Of a DNA stretch of 21,478 nt, positions 16,501-21,478 are shown piece after piece. Made by a program: the position numbers and the translations under genes. This DNA comes from a virus, in IMG/VR virus record IMGVR_UViG_3300032799_000119, positions 1 to 21,478 of that record; one strand, 5' to 3'. The first letter of the stretch is position 1, and the number at the start of each line of letters is the position of its first letter. The notes under the pieces are model-generated. The model worked only from the letters and a program-made list of their open reading frames with translations. It was not told the origin of the DNA and did no database searches.

Positions 16501-17409
16501 AAATTGATCCCTAAAAGTGAAGAACAATTCCCCGCGACATTAGCAGAACGATTACCATTGGGTGCGGGAAGGATATTTAAAGCCGCAGAAAACGCCTTTG
16601 TTGATAGTGCGATCCGAATGAGAATCAATACCTTTGATTTGTTATACGACATAGCCAAAAAGAACGGGGTCGATGTAACCAATAAAGTGCAGATTCAAGA
16701 CATGGGTAAACTGATAAATTCTGTAACAGCAAGGGGGGATTTGGGTAAACTCGGCGAAGGTGGTGCCGTTAGGATGATCCTGTGGGCACCCAAAATGCTG
16801 AAAGGAAACTGGGATATTCTGACCGCCCATACGGGAGGGGCGGGATTAGAAACATCTTTTGCGCGACAACAGGCAGGGATTAATCTACTAAAAATAGTGG
16901 CGGAAACCGGGGCGGTAATGGCGATAGCAAACGCCATAAAACCGGGTAGTGCCGAAACCAATCCCCTGAGTTCTGATTTTGGGAAAATTAAAGTAGGGAA
17001 CACGAGATTCGACATAACGGGTGGTAAGGCATCCATTGTTACTCTGCTCGCAAGAGCAATAACATTCAAATCCAAAAGTACCGCAACAGGGAAAACAACG
17101 GTATTAAATTCAGGTAAATATGGGGCGAAAACCCTATTTGATGTCGGGATTGATTTTCTGGTCAACAAAACAACTCCGATGGCAAGAACGGTAGTCGAAA
17201 TATCCAAAGGAAAGACTTATGCCGGTACAAAACCAACAGTGGGTAGTGTTGCGTATGGTTTGACAACCCCGATCAGTATTCAAAACTTTGTTCAGAACTT
17301 TTATGGGCCAGACCCGGATGGATCGGTTGCGGCAGTGGTGGGAAGTGTTGTGGATTTAGTCGGAATAAATGCCAATACATACAATACGCAAAAAAAGATC
17401 AAACGATAA
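13591..17409 (+). CDS. large internal virion protein, polyvalent-protein-like
   Basis: This 1272-residue protein starts at a GTG one base after the preceding stop. The N-terminus repeats a short motif: a (N/G)SF(T/A)LD segment occurs near residues 8 and 50. Residues about 50-190 hold Ala/Gly-rich helices (GAGIVHTARAMAETGAGLATG). Residues about 250-420 and 625-810 are charged and helical, the latter strongly coiled-coil (ITDLESQIASREKIIKDK, LKAKRDELKIQFNEIF). The C-terminal part has the SSDFGKIKVGNTRFDITGG motif near 1126-1144, which I recall from large phage and mobile-element polyvalent proteins and podovirus internal proteins, followed by a hydrophobic helical tail. This fits the big ejection protein that forms the trans-envelope channel, with a role for polyvalent-type domains carried in with the DNA. 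No lysozyme or transglycosylase motif is evident. Family assignment is from memory. Confidence 0.68.
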   Translation: MGEIVQANSFTLDAPGSNLPPFDIAIPAGASPDEEAKKIVGGGKIVPTGSFALDESTIPGAGIVHTARAMAETGAGLATGIISFPVSQLRGLWEYAITLGDKKAAAAAEEAWSRAIQFEPTTEEAQGAMQTVSIAVDPIFKTLKQMGESSPAGYPGGVVAQLGGAYALGRAGKAVKGEVRGAVSGIQESFRGMEEALKFGEETKPNVIPAESIKLDKPTVFTTPEKPVVGVPSVETGKVPPPAEIVQPGAMSGGKESRLAIRTEADAIEAKLTEDFGNLTEYKTMSMADQANRAAEIMDADYEAAKRMAMGTELPPEGIREATMFEAVKIRAIKEGDVDTLQKLATESTVPTRLSEYGQAIKAADSRIMEDPVMAMQDVTKTRTERIQKTTGKKPDAAKQIEEIARLGKELEATQKALDEHIANKNVEEAIKPEKPQPKQTYGTRNKIVTKAEYETTRNELRKQFGTQLSVGLDPTIAAKMGKIGVYHFEAGAREFKVWSDKVVQDVGVWVKPHLREIWEQTKDIFHRTTVGGFSGKIKSLSEGNDFPDIGRQIQQLAKHFVSMGIKDRETLITEVHNVLKEVIPDITRRETMDAISGYGKYKLLDKDEILTQLRDLKGQMQQVSKLEDLQNRQPPLKTGVERRTPSDEERRLIKLVEEAKRKYGIQTVNPEIQLKSSLDAIKTRLTNQITDLESQIASREKIIKDKTKIVYDEEANALKAKRDELKIQFNEIFTGPKKTPEQIALQSLKTRLKNETEKLTDKLKNLDFAKKEKRVVPLDRKAQKLKTEHERAKRNYQVAAQATGTVTHEEVAKIVELSKATAEARTIMEQGGDRFTYGAAKVAFENYVNDLKGENLSIATLLRNRWQETKTTWNENKAKAFTGLLKDTIVAISDNSVSLVASVDDSFLGRQGLSTLQTHPTIWYGAAKKSFSDIYKTLISKQGGMAVKDAVMADVYSRPNYINGNYVTAKLIPKSEEQFPATLAERLPLGAGRIFKAAENAFVDSAIRMRINTFDLLYDIAKKNGVDVTNKVQIQDMGKLINSVTARGDLGKLGEGGAVRMILWAPKMLKGNWDILTAHTGGAGLETSFARQQAGINLLKIVAETGAVMAIANAIKPGSAETNPLSSDFGKIKVGNTRFDITGGKASIVTLLARAITFKSKSTATGKTTVLNSGKYGAKTLFDVGIDFLVNKTTPMARTVVEISKGKTYAGTKPTVGSVAYGLTTPISIQNFVQNFYGPDPDGSVAAVVGSVVDLVGINANTYNTQKKIKR

Positions 17410-17424
17410 ACAAGGAGGCGTCAA

Positions 17425-18531
17425 ATGAGTAATTTAAGTTTTATCAACAGCGTCCCGGTCGTGGGTTACGGCAGGGAGGGTCTGGGTTATCCCGGCATTT
17501 GCACCAGTGCCGCAGACAGCAAAACGGTAGTGACCGTCGCCTCCTTAGCCGGGTATGATGATGACTATTTTTCCAGTACCGTGGCGGGTAGCGGGAAGTA
17601 TTACATGCAGGTCTTGCTTAACGCCAGTATCCACGGGAACGTCCCGGAAAGGCAGGTTAGGCAGATTACCGATTATGCTTCGGATACCGGGACTTTTACG
17701 GTGAGTCCCGGATTCACGGCGAATGTGTCTTTGGGTGACAAGATCATTGTTCTCCATGACATTCTGATTAGTGGAGGCATTGCAGCCCCGAGTCCGTCGC
17801 AATCCGCTTCGGAGTCTCCATCCATTTCCCCGTCAATCAGCCCGTCAGCGTCACCTTCTACGTCGCCAAGCGGTTCTCCGTCGGTTTCGCCAAGTACATC
17901 TCCGTCGGCCTCGCCGTCAGCGTCAAAGTCCGGATCGCCGTCAGTATCTCCGAGTACGAGTCCTTCGGATTCGCCGTCTATTTCGCCTTCAGCGTCACCG
18001 AGCCTTAGTCCGAGTGCTTCGGTATCGCCTTCATTCTCACCTTCGGCCAGTCCTTCTATCTCGCCTTCAGCATCGCCTTCTTCGTCACCGAGTGCATCCG
18101 AATCTCCCTCTGCATCACCTTCTTCAAGCCCAAGTGCCTCAAGTTCCCCGTCAATGTCTCCGTCTGCAAGTCCAAGCAGTTCTCCGTCTGAGTCACTTAG
18201 TGCCAGTCCGAGTGCATCGAGTTCTCCGTCGTTTTCCCCTTCAGCGAGTCCCAGTACCTCTCCTTCTGGTAGTGCAAGCGGATCTCCAAGTGCCAGCCCT
18301 TCGGCCTCACCTTCTAATTCTCCATCAGCTTCTCCTTCTGGATCGCTTTCAGCATCTCCGTCTATTTCTCCTTCTAATTCTCCTTCTGCGAGTCCGTCGG
18401 CAAGTAGATCGCCGTCTGCGAGTCCCTCTGGATCTGCAAGTAACAGCCCGAGTCTGAGTCCAAGTGCCTCAGCTTCGCCGAGCATTTCACCCTCAGCTTC
18501 TCCTTCTGAGTCGCCGAGCGAGAACCCTTAA
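17425..18531 (+). CDS. decoration-like domain protein with C-terminal Ser-Pro repeat
   Basis: This 368-residue protein has two parts. Residues 1-118 form a beta-barrel-like domain with SADSKTVVTVASLAG, YYMQVLLNA, ERQVRQITDYASDTGTFTV and LGDKIIVLHDIL, a strand order I recall from small domains in environmental-phage head and tail proteins and similar in style to the insertions in the propeller at 4412. Residues 122-368 are the longest Ser-Pro repeat in the window and end at the stop codon, so here the repeat is a free C-terminal arm. AAGGAGG precedes the ATG. A surface-exposed fibre or appendage is inferred, since a 247-residue flexible or extended arm would be hard to place inside the particle. 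No membrane segment is seen. Confidence 0.72.
   Translation: MSNLSFINSVPVVGYGREGLGYPGICTSAADSKTVVTVASLAGYDDDYFSSTVAGSGKYYMQVLLNASIHGNVPERQVRQITDYASDTGTFTVSPGFTANVSLGDKIIVLHDILISGGIAAPSPSQSASESPSISPSISPSASPSTSPSGSPSVSPSTSPSASPSASKSGSPSVSPSTSPSDSPSISPSASPSLSPSASVSPSFSPSASPSISPSASPSSSPSASESPSASPSSSPSASSSPSMSPSASPSSSPSESLSASPSASSSPSFSPSASPSTSPSGSASGSPSASPSASPSNSPSASPSGSLSASPSISPSNSPSASPSASRSPSASPSGSASNSPSLSPSASASPSISPSASPSESPSENP
17788..18528 (+). repeat. Ser-Pro repeat block 2 (C-terminal arm)
   Basis: 247 codons with serine at nearly every second residue. It includes the SPSLSPSASVSPS motif also found in blocks 1 and 3. Where two non-proline residues follow each other (ASVS, ASES, ASKS, ASRS, ASSS) the four-residue phase shifts by two while the serine phase is kept, showing that the real unit is a Ser-X dipeptide. 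Serine codons mix TCN and AGY. Confidence 0.93.
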
Positions 18532-18542
18532 TGGAGGATTAG

Positions 18543-18899
18543 ATGCCAGCCAAAACACTTAACCTAAAGAAAGATTTCCGTATCGAACAGGGGTCGGATT
18601 TTGGGATAGAGTTCATCGTCGTGGATGAAGATGGTGAACTCTACGATCTCACGGGTCTTGCGGACAACGCTTGCGCGGGAAAGATAAGGGAAACAAAAGA
18701 TTCCGTCGCATCCGTATCCTTTGTGTCCGACATCAACACGACGACCTCCAAGATAACCCTTACCCTGTCTGCCGCCGTCACCGCCGGATTCACTTACTAC
18801 TCTGGATACTGGGATTGTGAATTGACGGAATTAGATGGAACCATAACAAGGCTCTTGGAGGGAACCGTGACCATCTCACAGGAGGTCACTAAACCCTAA
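18543..18899 (+). CDS. small beta-sandwich tail-appendage protein
   Basis: This 118-residue protein has a pattern common in phage baseplate and fibre N-terminal domains: an opening RIEQGSDFGIEFIVVDEDG, then LYDLTG, KIRETKD, a mid TSKITLTLSAAVTAG, then GYWDCELTELDG and LLEGTVTISQEVT. This alternation of strands with LTG and GxYxxDxE-like turns resembles the attachment domain of BppU-type receptor-binding proteins that anchor fibres to the tail. It lies just before the fibre-like gene, with GGAGG at 18533-18537, and a terminator follows. As a stand-alone domain it may link the fibre to the tail; that is inference. Confidence 0.65.
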   Translation: MPAKTLNLKKDFRIEQGSDFGIEFIVVDEDGELYDLTGLADNACAGKIRETKDSVASVSFVSDINTTTSKITLTLSAAVTAGFTYYSGYWDCELTELDGTITRLLEGTVTISQEVTKP

Positions 18900-18924
18900 A
18901 AAAAGGAACTCTATCAAACGGTCT

Positions 18925-18956
18925 GTGGGGGTCTCTACTTACGGACCCCCACTTTT
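18925..18956 (+). terminator. intrinsic terminator 1
   Basis: The arms GTGGGGGTC (18925-18933) and GACCCCCAC (18944-18952) pair perfectly around a 10-base loop and are followed by TTTT. It lies in the 73-base gap after the 18543 gene. A ribosome site for the next gene follows at 18961-18966, so transcription beyond needs read-through or a promoter I cannot identify. Confidence 0.82.
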
Positions 18957-18972
18957 GTAAAAGGAGAACAGT

Positions 18973-19776
18973 ATGGCAAATTATGTATATCCATTTATTG
19001 ATTTAATAGGTGGTGGGACTGGGGCGTTGGATGCGATTGATGGGGCCGCTCTTGCTGACAAAGATATGGCTTATGGTTCGGTGGCGGGTCTGACCTATAC
19101 TTATCTACTTGATGCTGATTCCGCTGCCGCAGAAGCATCTCCGGGTATAATTGCTCCTAATGCTAATGGCGGAGATAAACGGTGGATATTACAGGGAGTG
19201 GCCCCCTATGCAACCGCCGCAGAAATCCTCACAGGCACAGAAGCGGCTAAGGCGATTGCTCCGGATCAATTAGCGACCGCTCTTTTTGCATTACAGGGAG
19301 ATATTCCCTATGCTTCTGCCAACCTTACTCCAAACAAACTCGCCAAAGGCGCAGCCGACCTCAAGATGTTTATGAACGCAGGGGCTACTGCGCCGGAGTG
19401 GGCGGCGGGTGTATTTGCAAACCGAATTTCAATAGATATGGCAACCGTTTCTGGCAATCAGGCTTATACGGGAATTGGTTTCAAACCCGCCATGCTCATA
19501 TTTTTTGCTTGTAATTCCGGGGCTGTTTATGGCGCATGTTGGGGTTTTAGTATCGGAACGGCAACGGCAGCCAATATCAATATGTATGATAGCTATCCAT
19601 CAGCAGGAAATTCATATACGACTACTCAGGGTGGATGTATTTACATTTACGATGATGCGGGTAAAACATACGCTGGTATTGTTAAGTCGCAGGATGCAGA
19701 TGGTTATACTATCACTTGGACAAAAACAGGTACACCAGCGGGAACCTTAGAATCACTTGTCATAGCAATAAGATAA
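18973..19776 (+). CDS. tail fibre / receptor-binding-like protein
   Basis: This 267-residue protein begins with a beta domain (residues about 1-75, ending ANGGDKRWILQG, a pattern seen at the attachment ends of many phage fibres). A middle segment with PYATAAEILTGTEAAKAIAPDQL (read as two adjoining segments) resembles the linker found in tail fibres (AxxxGTxxxKxVTPxxL). Residues about 150-267 form a compact C-terminal domain with QAYTGIGFKPAMLIFF, a pattern I recall from distal fibre domains. Together this suggests a short fibre that binds the host surface. AAGGAG precedes the ATG. It lies between two terminators with its small partner. The target is unknown. Confidence 0.7.
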   Translation: MANYVYPFIDLIGGGTGALDAIDGAALADKDMAYGSVAGLTYTYLLDADSAAAEASPGIIAPNANGGDKRWILQGVAPYATAAEILTGTEAAKAIAPDQLATALFALQGDIPYASANLTPNKLAKGAADLKMFMNAGATAPEWAAGVFANRISIDMATVSGNQAYTGIGFKPAMLIFFACNSGAVYGACWGFSIGTATAANINMYDSYPSAGNSYTTTQGGCIYIYDDAGKTYAGIVKSQDADGYTITWTKTGTPAGTLESLVIAIR

Positions 19777-19785
19777 GGGGGTACC

Positions 19786-20109
19786 ATGAACCGAATATGT
19801 CTAACAAAAACCGGAAAGTTTATATCAATGCAGGGCGGTGGAGACGACAATCCCGACCTCATGGAAATGCGCCTCGATACTCTCAGACAGAACGCTCTTA
19901 ACTCCGGATATAAAGAGGATGAGATTGAGGTCAAATGGATCACGGATGAGGAATGGGCGGTGATTCGGGCCGAACTCATCAAACCTACGCCGGAGCAGAT
20001 TTCCGAACAGGAGAAGGAAGCCCTCATCCAGGCCAAGATCCGGGAACAGGCAATCGCGACCCTTATAACAGAGGGGAAGTTAGATCAAGACGGGAAGATA
20101 ATCAAGTGA
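19786..20109 (+). CDS. small protein following the fibre gene
   Basis: This 107-residue protein has a short N-terminal beta part (RICLTKTGKFISMQGGG), an acidic middle with DEIEVKWITDEEWAVIRAEL, and a charged helical C-terminal part (PEQISEQEKEALIQAKIREQ). A small hydrophilic protein directly after a fibre gene is often a fibre-assembly chaperone or adaptor; a similar role is possible here but I do not recognise the family. The ATG at 19786 follows AAGGGGG. Terminator 2 lies just after the stop. Confidence 0.62.
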   Translation: MNRICLTKTGKFISMQGGGDDNPDLMEMRLDTLRQNALNSGYKEDEIEVKWITDEEWAVIRAELIKPTPEQISEQEKEALIQAKIREQAIATLITEGKLDQDGKIIK

Positions 20110-20132
20110 ATAGTATCATAAGCAATCCGTAA

Positions 20133-20166
20133 AGGGGTCTTGTGTACTTACGGACCCCTGTTTTTT
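20133..20166 (+). terminator. intrinsic terminator 2
   Basis: The arms AGGGGTC (20133-20139) and GACCCCT (20153-20159) enclose a 13-base loop and are followed by G and six T. The loop end and right arm, TACTTACGGACCCC, are identical to those of terminator 1, so the two are related. A competing stem, CCGTAA (20127-20132) with TTACGG (20148-20153), overlaps it and could exclude it. Confidence 0.82.
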
Positions 20167-20178
20167 AGGAAGGTGGAT

Positions 20179-20556
20179 ATGTACTTCAAAATAAATAAAA
20201 CAGGATGTAATGAACGCAAGGGATTGGCAGAAGTTCGTTATGATCTTTACCTCGACGAAAATGATTATGGATATAGTGAACATCATGTTCAGGGAAGAAA
20301 TAACCCCTTTTGTTGTCATTTCTGCCAATTTGAACCAAATGTAACAGATGAAGAAATTCTATTTGTTGGGGAACTTGCTTTAGATATGGCCTATAAGAAT
20401 TGGCAAGATGGTAATCTTCATTGGAATAGCAATATGCCAATTATTTTTTCTTCTAATCCTCAAAAAAAGATTGATTGTTTAATTAGGATTGAACAGATTA
20501 AGAATACTGATTTTTACAGCGTAGAAACTGTTGGAAAATATAGTTTGAGGGTGTAA
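20179..20556 (+). CDS. AT-rich small protein of unknown function
   Basis: I place the start at the ATG at 20179, after the AAGG/GGTGG ribosome site; an upstream TTG in the same frame lies inside the terminator loop and is unlikely. The product has 125 residues. It contains a CC-x2-C cluster (FCCHFCQFEP, near residues 44-53) that could bind a metal with other Cys or His residues, and a final strand EQIKNTDFYSVETVGKYSL. The gene is much more AT-rich than its neighbours to the left (hand counts: 19 of 60 and 15 of 60 G or C in 20401-20520, against 29 of 60 in 961-1020). A terminator precedes it. It may be a recently acquired extra gene. No function is assigned. Confidence 0.62.
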   Translation: MYFKINKTGCNERKGLAEVRYDLYLDENDYGYSEHHVQGRNNPFCCHFCQFEPNVTDEEILFVGELALDMAYKNWQDGNLHWNSNMPIIFSSNPQKKIDCLIRIEQIKNTDFYSVETVGKYSLRV

Positions 20557-20557
20557 T

Positions 20558-21478
20558 GTGGCTGTTATTGATATTGGACCTGGAGCTGTTGATCGTGGAT
20601 TGTCTTTAGGAGGCAATTATACTTATATTGATTTAAGTAATCCCTCTAATGCCTCCGGAACTCTCACGTCCTTTGAACTTTGGGTGGTTGGGGCTGTTAC
20701 AAGTTGTAAAGTTGGAACTTGGGATTATATTAGTAGTGGGGTATATTGTAGTAGAGATTATGAGGATATTGGTGCCGTTACTTCCGGAAGTAAACAGACA
20801 TTTACGGGGAAAAACTGTGATGTTTCTGCCGGTGACTTTCTTGGCATATTTTTTAATGTTGGTGGACAATGGGAGTATGAAGATACAGGTGGTACTGGAT
20901 TATGTGTTTCTCAAACTACTGGCGATAAGTTTACAGGAACCAATCAAACATTTGATGGACCTGGCGATGATAAATATATCATATCTATTTATGGTACTGG
21001 TGGGGAATCCTCTCCATCCCCGTCAGCATCTCCAAGTATCAGTCCCAGTAGAAGTCCATCAATATCACCATCTCTGAGTCCGAGCGCGAGCGTTTCACCC
21101 TCGGCATCACCAAGTGCCTCGATTGTAGAAGTCTTTTTCAAATCTACTGCGGATGTTGTTTATTTAGACCGAACAGACGTTCAATGGATTACCGAGGGGG
21201 AAGCGTCTCCAAGTTTAAGTCCTTCCACATCACCATCAATTAGCCCTTCGGGATCACCGAGTGCCAGTCCGAGTCTATCCCCCTCGGCTTCCGCCAGTCC
21301 ATCACTGTCACCTTCCGCAAGTCCTTCCGGTAGTCCTTCTGGTTCACCATCCAAAAGTCCTTCTGCTTCTCCGAGTCTGTCACCATCTGCCTCTGCCAGT
21401 CCTTCTGCTTCGCCTTCTGCCAGTAAGTCTGCTTCGCCCTCGGCCAGTCCATCAGCAAGTCCATCCACGTCAAAATCG
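20558..21478 (+). CDS. Ser-Pro repeat virion protein, cut by the window edge
   Basis: An open frame of 307 codons starts at a GTG at 20558, one base after the preceding stop, with GAGG at 20547-20550 as ribosome site; an ATG at 20556 is in a frame that closes after 17 codons. Residues 1-150 are beta-rich with no signal peptide (SGTLTSFELWVVGAVTSCKVG, read as two strands, and NCDVSAGDFLGIFFNVGG), suggesting a jelly-roll domain. Residues 151-188 and 217-307 are Ser-Pro repeats, separated by a 28-residue spacer. The frame is open at the right edge, so the C-terminus is missing. The first part is AT-rich and the repeat part GC-rich. It is probably another exposed virion protein; function unknown. 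Confidence 0.75.
   Translation, partial: MAVIDIGPGAVDRGLSLGGNYTYIDLSNPSNASGTLTSFELWVVGAVTSCKVGTWDYISSGVYCSRDYEDIGAVTSGSKQTFTGKNCDVSAGDFLGIFFNVGGQWEYEDTGGTGLCVSQTTGDKFTGTNQTFDGPGDDKYIISIYGTGGESSPSPSASPSISPSRSPSISPSLSPSASVSPSASPSASIVEVFFKSTADVVYLDRTDVQWITEGEASPSLSPSTSPSISPSGSPSASPSLSPSASASPSLSPSASPSGSPSGSPSKSPSASPSLSPSASASPSASPSASKSASPSASPSASPSTSKS
21008..21121 (+). repeat. Ser-Pro repeat block 3
   Basis: 38 codons of the Ser-X pattern, including SLSPSASVSPS, the motif also present in blocks 1 and 2. It begins right after an AT-rich domain and ends at the spacer that starts IVEVFF. Confidence 0.88.
21206..21478 (+). repeat. Ser-Pro repeat block 4, cut by the window edge
   Basis: 91 codons of the Ser-X pattern up to the last base. 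Within it SPSLSPSASASPS occurs twice (near 21275 and 21374), a tandem higher-order copy. In 21241-21300, 39 of 60 bases are G or C. Confidence 0.88.

Noticed and set aside
13591-17409. Tape measure protein of a long-tailed phage
   Set aside because: The length and coiled coil would allow it, but there is no tail tube, chaperone frameshift pair or distal tail gene nearby, and the C-terminal motif fits internal virion or polyvalent proteins better.
17771-18457. Arg- and Leu-rich + strand frame overlapping repeat block 2
   Set aside because: It is a frame-shifted reading of the Ser-Pro repeat with no ribosome site or folded-protein features.
17673-18485. Long minus-strand open frame rich in Asp, Glu and Gly, resembling a calcium-binding repeat protein
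   Set aside because: It is the reverse complement of the Ser-Pro repeat (TCN CCN read backwards gives Asp/Glu-Gly codons). The same shadow appears opposite every repeat block, and there is no minus-strand ribosome site or other minus-strand gene.
17788-18528. Diversity-generating retroelement target
   Set aside because: No reverse transcriptase or template repeat is visible, and the variation is synonymous and spread over all bases rather than at adenines of one copy.
20127-20159. H-type pseudoknot formed by the two overlapping stems at terminator 2
   Set aside because: The connecting loops would be zero bases across six- and seven-pair stems and one base is shared, which is not sterically possible; the stems can only be alternatives.
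20140-20178. Upstream TTG start for the AT-rich gene at 20179
   Set aside because: It lies in the terminator loop, has no ribosome site, and would add residues encoded by the terminator stem.

Overview
This window reads as part of the late (virion structure) region of a tailed bacteriophage, or a prophage of one. Every protein gene is on the + strand, genes are packed with gaps of 0 to about 75 bases and some overlaps, and most starts have a strong GGAGG-type ribosome binding site, so the host is a bacterium. The order suggests a short-tailed (podovirus-like) virion: major capsid protein, decoration-type proteins, head-to-tail adaptor proteins, a large nozzle-like tail protein, three candidate DNA-ejection (internal virion) proteins, then fibre and appendage proteins. 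I see no tape measure, sheath or tail-tube gene. Nothing here identifies the host, and there are no RNA genes, integrase, replication or lysis genes. No stretch longer than about 80 bases is without a gene.

Layout. 1-2916: capsid protein, two tandem-duplicated small decoration-type proteins, and a lectin-fold-like protein; three of the gaps in and just after this block carry GC-rich hairpins. 2985-4402: a first adaptor-family gene, a short collagen-like protein and a small protein. 4412-5845: a Kelch-like beta-propeller with two inserted domains. 5854-8002: a second adaptor, then a third copy that is interrupted by an inserted lectin/Fn3-like cassette and split by an in-frame TAG followed at once by ATG. 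7992-11339: a nozzle-like protein carrying a 185-residue Ser-Pro repeat inside a domain that is itself an insertion. 11352-17409: three internal virion protein candidates, the last a 1272-residue protein resembling phage polyvalent proteins. 17425-18531: a decoration-like domain followed by a 247-residue Ser-Pro repeat. 18543-20109: a tail-appendage beta-sandwich protein, a tail-fibre-like protein and a small companion. 20179-21478: an AT-rich pair of genes, the second running off the right edge with two more Ser-Pro blocks. Two related hairpin terminators (18925-18956 and 20133-20166) divide this distal part into short transcription units.

The most unusual content is the Ser-Pro repeat system. 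Four blocks in three different virion proteins keep serine at nearly every second residue, share sub-motifs, and encode them with strongly scrambled synonymous codons. One block sits in the middle of a folded domain, one is C-terminal, and two flank a 28-residue spacer. They look like a movable low-complexity surface module spread over several virion components. The second unusual element is the split third adaptor.
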